Source: a virus
IMG/VR virus record: IMGVR_UViG_3300032676_000779
Coordinates: 1-64,000 of that record
Strand: one strand, 5' to 3'
DNA: 64,000 nucleotides
The notes beneath the pieces were generated by a model, which saw only the letters and a program-made list of their open reading frames with translations, was not told the DNA's origin and made no database searches. A program made the translations under genes and the position numbers. This document shows positions 37,411-46,544 of the stretch, piece by piece. Every line of letters begins with the position of its first letter. Positions within the stretch are counted from its first letter, which is position 1.

Positions 37411-39947
37411 CCGTATTTTTGCACGAAGCGTGATTTTAACCATTCCCACTCGTAGCTCAATCGCAGTGCATCAAAATCGCCATCAACTTCATCGTAATAG
37501 GCTTCTGCGTCTTTTGCACCCTTGATGCTATATTCTGCAAAATCACCTTCAGCTTTAGTAAGCCAAGCTTCTAATCGCTCTCGGGCAATGTCGGTATCTT
37601 CGGCCTTCAATTTGACCACTTCACGGAATGCGGTACGCCAAGTAGAGAACGGATCAGTGTTATAGTTTGCAGTACCGGACATGAGTGGAACAACTTCGTG
37701 CAGGTCATCCAACGTAAAGTCTAGTCCATAACCGTCATTCTCTAGCACTAATTGCTTATTATACGCGATCATCGCTTGGTGACCGTAGATCAATCCATTG
37801 ACCGGATTCTTCGCATGAAAGATATAATGCTTAGGTGCTTGCATTCGATCTGGTTGCCATGACCAATCAAAATTAGAATTGATGTGTAACTTAGCGAATA
37901 CCGTAAATAACCATGGTGTCTCGCTGGCTTCGGCAGCAGCATGATATGCAGCAACTCGACCATTAACTCCATCCACTCTGACTACCCTATTTGGTATGTT
38001 TTTAGTAATTTGAAGTAGATGCTCCCAGTTTTTTTCGGCCCCGGCTTCACCGTTACTGAGATACACTATGTCCATCGGTTTAGATTTGGTTAGTTTTTTT
38101 GCTCGCTTTATATACGGGTAATCATACAGTTCACTTTTGACATAGTTTTTAGCCTCGCGAGGAATCGTAACTCTAGTTGCACCTGTACTAGAAATAATGA
38201 TTGCTTTCTGTTCGGGTGACCAAAGACACATAGGTTCGGGATCAATTTCAGGATCCATATCCCAGTTTTCTTCAGTTACTAGAGTTACATAAGGAAAATC
38301 CCATTCATAATTTCTAGCATAATCCATATGTGTTTCATTTGGAAAATATGCACCTTCGATAGTTGTGGGTGTCATCAATCTTGAGACAACTTGATGTTGA
38401 TTATAATTAATCTTTTCATAGTCTTCTAGACGATGCATATCTGCTATCAATTTGCGCAGCTTGTTGACGTTTACTAGAAACGTGTCTCCTAATTTTTGAT
38501 TACCGCTCGGGAAGACGTGGAGTTGTTCTTTGGTGTACGGATCGCAGATATAGCTAAAATCAAATCTGCTATAATCACACACGCTACTACAAATCCATAC
38601 ATAATGTTCACGATTGACATCTAATTTACTGAGTACCTCCTTGAATGTTTTTAGATAATTGGTATCATATTTCACAGCAATGATGTTTCTTTCGCTCAGA
38701 TTTTTACTGAGTAGATCATCTTTTACTGTATCAACACCGTTACCATGGTCGATGATTACTATAGCATAAAGACAATCAACTGCCTTAGCAGGTGATCGTT
38801 TTACAAAATTTATATTAGGCAAATGCTCAATGACTTTTATATATTTGGTATCATCAGCAAATGTATTTTTGTTAACCATAAAGGTTGTTCCCCAGTGTGA
38901 CCACTGAGTTCCAAACACATGAACTAAGTTCATCTGCCATGGGCTAGGATAGAAATCAAACTCAAATGACGAATAGTCTAATTCACTATTGAGAATCCAA
39001 CATAGATTGGTAGTTGATTTAGTCACACAACGATTGATCGTGTCAACCCAGCTGTTCAGATATCTAGTTTTAGTTACGTTGCCCATACGCTCAGATAATT
39101 GCTGAAAGCGTTCTTGTGCCTGAGGATTTCCTTTATCGACAAAGAAAATATCGATCTTGGTTCGTACATCTAGTACCTTATCCTCAATGTAGTTAATGTC
39201 CCGATAACCACGTGCCCACATCTTACCATTAACAAAGTAAGTCTGGGAGTTTATATTGTCTTTCGTACCAAATGCATTTATGTGATATACGTTCTTACTG
39301 TCAGGGACCCATTTAAAGTCAAACCCAGAATAATCAATTTCAGGATTCAATGCCCAAAAGATTTCATTAGTGTGGTCGTTGATTAAATCTTCCAATGTAG
39401 TAGTGATGTAGTACTTCGAAAACTCTAGGTCTTCTAGTATGACCTCCTTGCGTTCTAGATGTACTATGGTTCCGTCATTATAGGGAGTGACGTATCTGGG
39501 TCCGTCGTTTTCATCGAGCAGAGTACCGAATTGATATATGTATGGAGGAGACGTAGGATCTGGGTGCCAAGAAAAGTCAAACCTAGATTTATCCAGGGCC
39601 GGATCTATAATCCAAAAATCATTGATTTCATTCTTGCGTTGAATTGGGGGAACATCGGTTCGATAGATAGTATAATCACCGGCTACCTTAGGACACAGCC
39701 ATGTACCACTATCTTTTTGATGTTGGCTAGGCCATACATTGTCGTGTGCCTCTGCCCAAATATCTTCGTCAGGTAATAGCTCGAAATCAAAGTCCCAATC
39801 AAATTTACGGTAGTCACAAAACTCGTTGATAATCCAAAAATGCTCAGTCGTACACTGATTCCTAGCATCTTCTAGTGATTCAGCAAATTTTTCTCTTGGA
39901 TGGACATTGGGTTTGGAACCGGAGTAGAATACTTCTCTAATTGCCAT
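37407..39947 (-). CDS. Repeat protein with glycosyltransferase-like C-terminus
   Basis: 846 residues. At least five imperfect repeats of about 80-100 residues each contain a hydrophobic-Trp strand followed by DYSxFDFxWxPD and HVFGT: for example FWIINEFCDYRKFDWDFDF, FWALNPEIDYSGFDFKWVPD, CWILNSELDYSSFEFDFYP. After residue about 600 it changes to MDIVYLSNGEAGAEKNWEHL, RVVRVDGVNGRVAAYHAAAE, a domain shared with the 52860 gene and like GT-A transferases. Likely a surface- or glycan-acting enzyme. Exact activity unknown. Confidence 0.65.
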   Translation of the reverse strand: MAIREVFYSGSKPNVHPREKFAESLEDARNQCTTEHFWIINEFCDYRKFDWDFDFELLPDEDIWAEAHDNVWPSQHQKDSGTWLCPKVAGDYTIYRTDVPPIQRKNEINDFWIIDPALDKSRFDFSWHPDPTSPPYIYQFGTLLDENDGPRYVTPYNDGTIVHLERKEVILEDLEFSKYYITTTLEDLINDHTNEIFWALNPEIDYSGFDFKWVPDSKNVYHINAFGTKDNINSQTYFVNGKMWARGYRDINYIEDKVLDVRTKIDIFFVDKGNPQAQERFQQLSERMGNVTKTRYLNSWVDTINRCVTKSTTNLCWILNSELDYSSFEFDFYPSPWQMNLVHVFGTQWSHWGTTFMVNKNTFADDTKYIKVIEHLPNINFVKRSPAKAVDCLYAIVIIDHGNGVDTVKDDLLSKNLSERNIIAVKYDTNYLKTFKEVLSKLDVNREHYVWICSSVCDYSRFDFSYICDPYTKEQLHVFPSGNQKLGDTFLVNVNKLRKLIADMHRLEDYEKINYNQHQVVSRLMTPTTIEGAYFPNETHMDYARNYEWDFPYVTLVTEENWDMDPEIDPEPMCLWSPEQKAIIISSTGATRVTIPREAKNYVKSELYDYPYIKRAKKLTKSKPMDIVYLSNGEAGAEKNWEHLLQITKNIPNRVVRVDGVNGRVAAYHAAAEASETPWLFTVFAKLHINSNFDWSWQPDRMQAPKHYIFHAKNPVNGLIYGHQAMIAYNKQLVLENDGYGLDFTLDDLHEVVPLMSGTANYNTDPFSTWRTAFREVVKLKAEDTDIARERLEAWLTKAEGDFAEYSIKGAKDAEAYYDEVDGDFDALRLSYEWEWLKSRFVQKYG

Positions 39948-39979
39948 AACAATATTTACACTAATTACAGTATGTCATA

Positions 39980-40642
39980 TTATTTTAAGACCCTACACTT
40001 ATCGAAATGGTATCGATGCATGTTAGTTTTTCCGCCAGTTTTGTTGCAATGCGGACAAGTTACCTGAATTTTATTTGGATGATTCGTAAGAAAGTGGTGA
40101 GTTCCATTCTCTAACAATGTTTTCTGAACATTTCGTTGAAATTCTCCGTTCCCCATTAAATGATGAGTCCCGTTCTCCACCAACCTTTGTTGAGTTCTTC
40201 TTTGTATATCACCACTAAGAAAATGGTGAGTTCCTTCCCTCACTCGCTTAGCGTTAGATTTTCTTTGAACTTCTCCTCCAGAGAAAGCATTCGTCCCGTT
40301 TTCAGTTTGTCTGAGTACACTGTCTTTTCCTAACGATGACCCATCTGGCCTTTTTAAAAAGTGATGTGTGCCGTTTGCGATGCGGTTGGCGCCGGTTAAT
40401 TTGGCGAGGTCTGATAGTTCCTCTGGCGTCAACCGTAGCTTTCTTGAAATGAGCCAACATGCACCATAATCTCCTTGCTGATAATGAATATCGTAATGAT
40501 CTTGTATAGACAATGCGATTAAATTTTCCGGTACATTATTATTGCGGTTACCATCTATATGATGAACATCGCAACTTCTTCCGTCACCGTCTTTGGGTAT
40601 GGGACCAAAATTCTGTTCGTAAATTTTACGATAAATAGACAT
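39980..40642 (-). CDS. HNH homing endonuclease with NGTHHF repeats
   Basis: 220 residues from the ATG at 40642 (MSIYRKIYEQNFGPIPKDGD), with AAGGAG upstream. HNH core VHHIDGNRNNNVPENLIALS. The C-terminal half is four or five NUMOD-like repeats (ANGTHHFLKR, REGTHHFLSG, ENGTHHLMGN, ENGTHHFLTN) and a terminal CPHCNKTGG...HRYHFDKC zinc-binding unit. Related to the plus-strand HNH at 29884 in core, repeats and leader. Free-standing. Confidence 0.88.
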   Translation of the reverse strand: MSIYRKIYEQNFGPIPKDGDGRSCDVHHIDGNRNNNVPENLIALSIQDHYDIHYQQGDYGACWLISRKLRLTPEELSDLAKLTGANRIANGTHHFLKRPDGSSLGKDSVLRQTENGTNAFSGGEVQRKSNAKRVREGTHHFLSGDIQRRTQQRLVENGTHHLMGNGEFQRNVQKTLLENGTHHFLTNHPNKIQVTCPHCNKTGGKTNMHRYHFDKCRVLK

Positions 40643-40667
40643 GCTGATAGCTCCTTCTAGCATTAGA

Positions 40668-40707
40668 GTGAGTGGGGATTGCAGTCCCGCGACTCACATC
40701 TATTTAT
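40668..40707 (-). promoter_or_regulatory. Late promoter and leader hairpin of HNH gene
   Basis: CATAAATA (40707-40700, minus), then GTGAGT...ACTCAC (40696-40691 with 40673-40668), enclosing a second small GGGA/TCCC stem. Nearly the same as the leader at 29815. Confidence 0.6.
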
Positions 40708-40710
40708 GCT

Positions 40711-42192
40711 TTAAGAGCAGACTTTTACCCCATATAGTAGCTGGAACCGATCAGCATCTGCCCGGTCATTTACCATAGGCTCACCTCTAATATTTAGGGA
40801 TGTATTAAGTAGCATTGGACAGCGTGTCTCATTATACCAACGTTCTAAGAGTCTTCTGATTCCCGAACCGTCTTTCGGTACTGTCTGTACACGAGAAGTC
40901 CCGTCAGCGTGAACGATAGCAGGAAATAAGTCAGGAGCCCTACAAGGAGCGATGACTTGCATATACCTACTGTTGTTCCAACCGCAAGGCATATTAAAAT
41001 AATCGCCACATAGTTCCTCCAGAATGACCGGCGCAAAGGGTCTGAACTGCTGTCTTCGCTTGATTTCATTTACTGTATCCTTTATATCAGGGCCGCGTGG
41101 ATCTGCTAATAGTGAACGATTGCCTAATGCTCTAGGACCGAATTCGGCTCGTCCGCTAGCAACACCAACCATCTTCTTAGTATACAATTGGTTAATTACA
41201 TTGTTAATAGGATATTTGCCTTTTATATTATATCCTAAAAAGGCATCGACCCAATTTACTCGTTTTCCATAACCTAATGCAGCAGCACCCAATGAGTTTC
41301 CTGCATCACCCGGATTAGGCATGATCCAGATGTTATCGAAGTATCCGCCTAGATTACGATTTGCTGCACAGTTGAGTGCGACTCCTCCACCAAAAACAAG
41401 ATTATGACTTTTACCGATATTAATAGCTTTTGCTATGACATGGTGTATCAAACTTTCAGTAAGTTCTTGAGTAGATGAAGCTATATCCATATTATCAGCA
41501 TCTTTGAGGAAATCATCTCTCACCCCGGTATGTAGATTTTCTTTGAAAGATAATGTACCACTATTATGAATCAACGCTTTTTGAATCGTATTAACATGAA
41601 TAGGTTTACCGTAAGCAGCCATTCCCATAAGAATATATTCTTCATCTAATGGCTTCAGTCCTACTTTCGCAGTCATAGCAGAATAGAATAAACCGATAGA
41701 ATCTGGATATTGCTTTCCCCAAAGCCTCTTATATACGGCTCTACCGTTATCATCATAATACGCATCCCAGATAGTAATCGTATCTAACTCGCCGATAGCA
41801 TCAATAATGACTACAGTAGCATGGTCAAATGGACTAGTTTGAAAACCAGCAGCAGCATGAGATAAGTGATGATTGTGTGTTTTCACTTCTCCGTCATGGC
41901 TAAAACGAACCATCATGTTTTTACCGATGACATCCTTTGCAGAGAAAGGTCCTAACTTCTGTCCAGCTCTGAGCTGGCGGATTACCTTTAACCAAGGCTT
42001 CTCATAATAATGAAGCTCATAATGCCCATCTATATATTTGTGGGCATCTTTTAATAAGCCTAAACAAAGATCAGCGTCATGCTTCTTCTTACTGTATCGT
42101 TCACTGTGGCCGGCGTATAGGATATTGCCAGCATCATCAATGACACTCAATCCAGCGTCGTGAAACCCGCAACTGACACCTACATAATTCAT
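40711..42192 (-). CDS. Carbamoyltransferase (NodU/CmcH/TobZ family)
   Basis: 493 residues. N-terminal GVSCGFHDAGLSVIDDAG, the metal-binding NHHLSHAAAGF, GELDTITIWDA and MGMAAYGKP, GGGVALNCAANRNL, then the C-terminal YrdC-like SGRAEFGPRALGNRSLLADP. These enzymes carbamoylate hydroxyls of sugars or antibiotics using carbamoyl phosphate and ATP. In T4-like phages the gene may modify a surface glycan or DNA base; target unknown. First large gene of the carbohydrate block after the small basic ORF. Confidence 0.9.
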   Translation of the reverse strand: MNYVGVSCGFHDAGLSVIDDAGNILYAGHSERYSKKKHDADLCLGLLKDAHKYIDGHYELHYYEKPWLKVIRQLRAGQKLGPFSAKDVIGKNMMVRFSHDGEVKTHNHHLSHAAAGFQTSPFDHATVVIIDAIGELDTITIWDAYYDDNGRAVYKRLWGKQYPDSIGLFYSAMTAKVGLKPLDEEYILMGMAAYGKPIHVNTIQKALIHNSGTLSFKENLHTGVRDDFLKDADNMDIASSTQELTESLIHHVIAKAINIGKSHNLVFGGGVALNCAANRNLGGYFDNIWIMPNPGDAGNSLGAAALGYGKRVNWVDAFLGYNIKGKYPINNVINQLYTKKMVGVASGRAEFGPRALGNRSLLADPRGPDIKDTVNEIKRRQQFRPFAPVILEELCGDYFNMPCGWNNSRYMQVIAPCRAPDLFPAIVHADGTSRVQTVPKDGSGIRRLLERWYNETRCPMLLNTSLNIRGEPMVNDRADADRFQLLYGVKVCS

Positions 42193-42196
42193 GCTA

Positions 42197-42298
42197 TTAT
42201 TTGTATATAAAGGGATCTCTTTTTCTTAGTTCTTTAATCCTTTTTCTATATAGAATCTCACGTTTAATCTTATTGATTAATGTTCTTATAAAATGCAT
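42197..42298 (-). CDS. Very small basic protein upstream of carbamoyltransferase
   Basis: 33 residues: MHFIRTLINKIKREILYRKR then IKELRKRDPFIYK. The end RKRDPFIYK is, as I recall, a signature of short proteins next to carbamoyltransferase genes in cyanophage-like viruses. It is strongly basic and helical. It ends 4 bases before the carbamoyltransferase start. Function unknown. Confidence 0.65.
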   Translation of the reverse strand: MHFIRTLINKIKREILYRKRIKELRKRDPFIYK

Positions 42299-42323
42299 TG
42301 TTATTCCCTTATCATTAAATCTA

Positions 42324-43328
42324 TTAATGGTATCCTAATCTATATTCATCTAAAATAGAAAACAATCGGTCTTGTAATAGTGCTTTATATTCTCGCATAT
42401 CTATTACTTGTTTTAATTCTTTACAACATGGATGTTCGAATAGATAGTGTGCTGAACTGATAAAGCGGTCTTTGTCATTATCTACATCAACCGTACACCA
42501 TTTTTTATAATATCCTGATTCTATCACAACATCAATGAACTTAGTTAATTCTTTTGTACCCAAACCCAATGTATATAACACACTACTAGCTACAGTACCG
42601 AGTTGCGGAGCAATATTTAATGCATCCACTCCTGTATTTTTACGTAACTTTACTTGGTCAACTGTAAGGTAGTCAGCGTTGTGTTCTTTGAACATGTAAC
42701 CATTCTGATGTATTACATTTATCAGTTTTTGTGTTTGTTCTACATTGAACGTACCTACTTGAGTTTGTTTAGTCAAGCTTCCAGTCTGGGAAACAATATA
42801 ACATATATTATTTTGCCAAGGCTTGACATACTCTAGTTGCATATTCAACATGTTCAAGGTTTCTGTCGTATTACCAGTGTTGTCTTCGGTACCGAATTCA
42901 AACATAATTTTCGGATTCAATGCCATAGCATAAGAAAACAACTTTTCTGCAACAGCACGTTGTTTGTCAGTCTCGACTCTGCTCACGTCAATATGAATTA
43001 GGTAGAATTTTGCATCGACATCAGCTTTGATCGTATTCATGCATCGTTCTATTACCGTTTCGAGGTCTAGATTTTTGTCTGCATCACTAAAGTAAGGTCC
43101 GCAGTGGTCTCTACACAGCAATATTCTATCTCGGTCATAATACTCACTATTGAATACTAGGTCAGATAGTTCTTTAGTGTTCATAGCATAGCCACTATCA
43201 TAGTCTACTTGATTGCGACTAGCAATAATCATTAGTGGATAGTCGTTCTGATGACTATAGCTGAGACATAGCTCAACTATTTCTTTGCTCATCGGACCTA
43301 TACCTAAATTAAATCGTTTCAAGTCCAT
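42324..43328 (-). CDS. Tagatose-bisphosphate-aldolase-like (GatZ/KbaZ-type) protein
   Basis: 334 residues of TIM-barrel pattern. PLMIIASRNQVDYDSGYAMN at the start, ILLCRDHCGPYFSD (the DHxGP loop), FYLIHIDVSRVE, FEFGTEDNTG and MFKEHNADYL follow the order of the GatZ/KbaZ family, which chaperones or forms class II aldolases. No catalytic GatY subunit lies near, so it may be an independent aldolase on an unusual sugar phosphate. Confidence 0.7.
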   Translation of the reverse strand: MDLKRFNLGIGPMSKEIVELCLSYSHQNDYPLMIIASRNQVDYDSGYAMNTKELSDLVFNSEYYDRDRILLCRDHCGPYFSDADKNLDLETVIERCMNTIKADVDAKFYLIHIDVSRVETDKQRAVAEKLFSYAMALNPKIMFEFGTEDNTGNTTETLNMLNMQLEYVKPWQNNICYIVSQTGSLTKQTQVGTFNVEQTQKLINVIHQNGYMFKEHNADYLTVDQVKLRKNTGVDALNIAPQLGTVASSVLYTLGLGTKELTKFIDVVIESGYYKKWCTVDVDNDKDRFISSAHYLFEHPCCKELKQVIDMREYKALLQDRLFSILDEYRLGYH

Positions 43329-43348
43329 CGATCATTCTTTCATATAGA

Positions 43349-43840
43349 TTATAGTTGGCGCCACCACCAACCTTTGATCATCTTTTCAATATATAAACAT
43401 GCATCAAGAACTGCGCCGCTAGCAGCATCACTCGGTGTCACATACTTAGCACTAGTTCTCGCTTCAATTCTAGCACTCTTAGGTGCGATGCCTAGAGCTA
43501 CTTTTTTTAATATAACAGCATCATGATATCCATCTGCGATATATGCGGTTGTGTTGAAATTACAATTTTCTATAAACCATTCTAGTCTAGATTCTTCCGG
43601 AACTAAGACTAACTGATCATCCCGATACTTCCAATCAGTGACAATTCTTGCGTAAGTGATGTCAAATCCAGTCTTATCCGCAGTAATAAAAGTGATATCA
43701 TTTATATACTTACTGATCAGCTTGAGACCATCTCTGTCATGCGGTCCGAAAACTTTAAAAGTTTTGCCTAAATTGTTGTACAGCATGTGTCCGGATGTTA
43801 ATACACCATCAACATCGATAATGAGTTTATCTATAATCAT
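43349..43840 (-). CDS. HAD-superfamily phosphatase, KdsC/YrbI-like
   Basis: About 163 residues from ATG 43840 (MIIDKLIIDVDGVLTSG), which puts the catalytic DVDG at the N-terminus; the upstream extension lies inside the AroE-like gene. FKVFGPHDRDGLKLISKY, ITFITADKT and YIADGYHDAVILKKV are motifs matching KdsC, which dephosphorylates Kdo-8-phosphate or other nonulosonate phosphates. It probably removes a phosphate in the sugar pathway. Confidence 0.8.
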   Translation of the reverse strand: MIIDKLIIDVDGVLTSGHMLYNNLGKTFKVFGPHDRDGLKLISKYINDITFITADKTGFDITYARIVTDWKYRDDQLVLVPEESRLEWFIENCNFNTTAYIADGYHDAVILKKVALGIAPKSARIEARTSAKYVTPSDAASGAVLDACLYIEKMIKGWWWRQL

Positions 43841-44585
43841 TTCCTGTAGCCTCGTTAAATTGATCAATCGTGATATGCATACCAGTATATATCTCAAACT
43901 GCTTTAGAAATTGATGGGCATAAAAACTCAGACCACTTATATACTTTACTTGACTCTGCAAACTTTGTTCATATAAAATAGTTTTACGTAGTGCTAGATC
44001 AATTACGCATCTTGTTTTATCAGGAACTGATAGCAATGGTGATGCCTCTTCACTCGTCCCTAAACTAGTACAATTGATTATAATGTCAGCCGGTTCATGT
44101 CTGTCATGCCAGTTGTTGTTTTTTCTGCTATACATATTGACATTCATATAATCGTTTTCGATGAGATAATGATAGAACATCTGTCCTATCGATCCGTCAC
44201 CTAGTATCAAAATCTTATCATCGATTGAAATCTCAGATATGATACCCATCAATCCGTATATGTCACAATTGTAGCCAACGGTATGTCCATTATTCACAGC
44301 TATGGTATTGCAAATACCATACTTATGTGCTAGACTATCTAGATTATCACACAGATAAGTTACAGTGTTCTTATATGGCATACTCACGCTAATACCATAT
44401 GTAGTATGATCGCTTGTTAAGTGCTTGAAAGTATCTTCGAACTCGTTTGGATTACAAGCTAAAGCCGTATAGGTTGCGTCAATGCCAAACTTATCAAAAA
44501 ACAAATTGTAGTAATAAGTTCCGGTTTTGCCAGGATATTGACTTAGACTATAAAACTGCTTCATTGCTAGAGTATTTAGTTTCAT
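43827..44585 (-). CDS. Shikimate-dehydrogenase-like protein (AroE fold)
   Basis: 252 residues. SLSQYPG at the start, GISVSMPYKNTV with the catalytic Lys, ICNTIAVNNGHTVGYNCDIY with the catalytic Asp, NAD(P) loop ILGDGSIGQMF, INCTSLG and the end SGLSFYAHQFLKQFEIYTG. All the AroE landmarks are present but the rest is divergent, so the substrate may be a related hydroxy acid or sugar acid rather than shikimate. It overlaps both neighbours. A second Met at 44564 is a possible start. Confidence 0.75.
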   Translation of the reverse strand: MKLNTLAMKQFYSLSQYPGKTGTYYYNLFFDKFGIDATYTALACNPNEFEDTFKHLTSDHTTYGISVSMPYKNTVTYLCDNLDSLAHKYGICNTIAVNNGHTVGYNCDIYGLMGIISEISIDDKILILGDGSIGQMFYHYLIENDYMNVNMYSRKNNNWHDRHEPADIIINCTSLGTSEEASPLLSVPDKTRCVIDLALRKTILYEQSLQSQVKYISGLSFYAHQFLKQFEIYTGMHITIDQFNEATGNDYR

Positions 44586-46107
44586 ACTCTTGGAACAATT
44601 TTATACCTAAGTACCAGAGAAATTTGTCGAAGGGACTAGTATGTAATGGAGACATATTCCAAAATATAATAGGAATCAATAATTCCACTTTCTTCCACTC
44701 TAACTGTTTTTCATTCACAAACTTTTTTAATAGGGTGAAATACTGTTCGTGGTTATCTATATAAGGAATCTCTAAAGTAACATGATTGTTTTTAATATCA
44801 ACCTTGAAGTTGTTCTCTTTGATCTTACTATAATTTATGATGAATCCGCCGGCGAGTTTTGCTAAGTCATAATATATGTCGCCGGTGTTGGTATTACCTG
44901 CAAAATCAGGGCGCCAATCGATGAGCTTGAAGTCTTTACCTATTACGATATTATCAAACTGCAAATCACCGTGTATATAAGATGCTTGCACTGTCTCAGT
45001 AAGATAAGAATAGTCGATGTTGTTTAGGTAATATGCATAGTCCTTTACGTCAACACCGTTAATACTGCTAACCTTTTCTTGTGTGTTATACTTGGTCAAG
45101 TATTTTTCGATCCTACCTAATGTCTTATTTTTATAAAATTCTATGCATTCATCTTTGATGTCAACATCAGCCCGGTGCCAGACATTATTGTCTAACCAAT
45201 TCAATAGACTATTGAAATGCTCAACATCATTGTGTTGGTATAATGTTTTTCCTGAATACCAATCGTATGCTAGATAGTTGCCAACAATCTTGCAATTGTC
45301 GGGATATATTCCATCATGATCTAGCGTTCGTTTATATTTGTTCTCAGTGATAGTTTTATTCGCCCACCATTTGATAACTTTAGAATCGGTTATGTAGGTG
45401 ATCTCATCTTCTTTACTAAAGTCAAATTTTTGGCTGCTATTAACTGCATTCGCATAACTCTCTATATTGCCAAAATCGATCCAACTGTCTAGGTTAACAA
45501 TAGACTCACCTTTTTCTATAACAAAGATAAACTCATTATTGTTTAGTTCGGTTAACCGGGTGATGAAATCTACATGATCACCTAGATACATCACGCCAGT
45601 AAAAGCAACATAATCAGCAGGGCAGTGTTCTTTAAACACCATATCAGTGATCGTCAAGTTGTCTAATTTGAACATAGTGTATAGGTCAGATAAATCTTCA
45701 CTTACCTGTTTAGTGAAATAGTAGTTTTTACTTGTATCTTTGATCTCTGATATCAAGTCTGTATCGAAATAAGTGTCACACGGTATGTACCAGAATGGTT
45801 TATCTAATAGGTTAGTACATTTTTTCAGTGTGTAGGCAGTACCACTCCGACTAGAGGTATAGTCATCGATATCAACAAATGTGATATTTACATCATCATG
45901 TGCTACTGTGCAATAGTCTTTAACCTGCTGGCTCAGATAACCAACAGGAATGATGAAGTGCGTGTCTTTGGGAAACTGATCTATTATGTGTGATAGAAAC
46001 GGTTTATTCTTGTAGGGCAACAGTGCTTTGTTTAGATTCTTAGTCAGATTGCCCATCCTAGAGCCTATACCGGCTGTAGGTATAACTACTGTGTTAACGG
46101 TGCTCAT
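44548..46107 (-). CDS. Nucleotidyltransferase-kinase fusion protein
   Basis: About 519 residues from ATG 46107 (MSTVNTVVIPTAGIGSRMG). The N-terminal half is a sugar-1-phosphate nucleotidyltransferase: TAGIGSRMGNLTKNLNKALL, FWYIPCDTYFDTDL and SWIDFGNIESY. The C-terminal half is an aminoglycoside/choline-kinase-like fold: YIHGDLQFDNIVIGKDFKLI with IDWRPDF. Fusion of kinase and nucleotidyltransferase recalls LicA/LicC-type or sugar kinase/NDP-sugar synthases. It would make an activated donor for the cluster. Confidence 0.8.
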   Translation of the reverse strand: MSTVNTVVIPTAGIGSRMGNLTKNLNKALLPYKNKPFLSHIIDQFPKDTHFIIPVGYLSQQVKDYCTVAHDDVNITFVDIDDYTSSRSGTAYTLKKCTNLLDKPFWYIPCDTYFDTDLISEIKDTSKNYYFTKQVSEDLSDLYTMFKLDNLTITDMVFKEHCPADYVAFTGVMYLGDHVDFITRLTELNNNEFIFVIEKGESIVNLDSWIDFGNIESYANAVNSSQKFDFSKEDEITYITDSKVIKWWANKTITENKYKRTLDHDGIYPDNCKIVGNYLAYDWYSGKTLYQHNDVEHFNSLLNWLDNNVWHRADVDIKDECIEFYKNKTLGRIEKYLTKYNTQEKVSSINGVDVKDYAYYLNNIDYSYLTETVQASYIHGDLQFDNIVIGKDFKLIDWRPDFAGNTNTGDIYYDLAKLAGGFIINYSKIKENNFKVDIKNNHVTLEIPYIDNHEQYFTLLKKFVNEKQLEWKKVELLIPIIFWNMSPLHTSPFDKFLWYLGIKLFQEYETKYSSNEAVL

Positions 46108-46543
46108 GCTGTATTCTACCGTGCGTTCTATTTTGATCATCCTGAAGCCTTATCACATCATCAAGTTCTGTTGTACTTGCTTCAAAGAATTCAAGGTCTG
46201 TAATAGCAACGACACGGTGAACATAGCCCGGATGAACGTCGAATGATACTCCAGGTTCAAGTCGAATGATATCAAACGTTGATTCGTATTCAGAAACTTC
46301 TTCTGCGGTCATCGGGTTAGATAGAAAATGTTCTACATCAAATTTTTCTTTGCTTATGTACAATGTTCCTGTACCGGAAAAAACATAGTTGGTTTCGAAT
46401 TTTTGTTGATGTACTTGCAAGCTTGTTCTATTGCCAGCCTTGAAGAATATACGCTTTAGTGCATATGGTGTCCTGACACCATCTGCTATCCAGACTTCAT
46501 GACCCCAGTGCTTGACTACAGTTTTGATTTCATTTATACTCAT
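46094..46543 (-). CDS. Cupin, mannose-6-phosphate isomerase type II-like
   Basis: 149 residues. HWGHEVWIADGV, KRIFFKAGNRTSLQVHQQKF, NYVFSGTGTLYI and VHPGYVHRVVAI are the metal-binding cupin motifs (three His and one Glu). Similar to the isomerase domain of AlgA-type proteins or sugar isomerases. Overlaps the nucleotidyltransferase-kinase start by 14 bases. Confidence 0.8.
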   Translation of the reverse strand: MSINEIKTVVKHWGHEVWIADGVRTPYALKRIFFKAGNRTSLQVHQQKFETNYVFSGTGTLYISKEKFDVEHFLSNPMTAEEVSEYESTFDIIRLEPGVSFDVHPGYVHRVVAITDLEFFEASTTELDDVIRLQDDQNRTHGRIQHEHR

Positions 46544-46544
46544 G

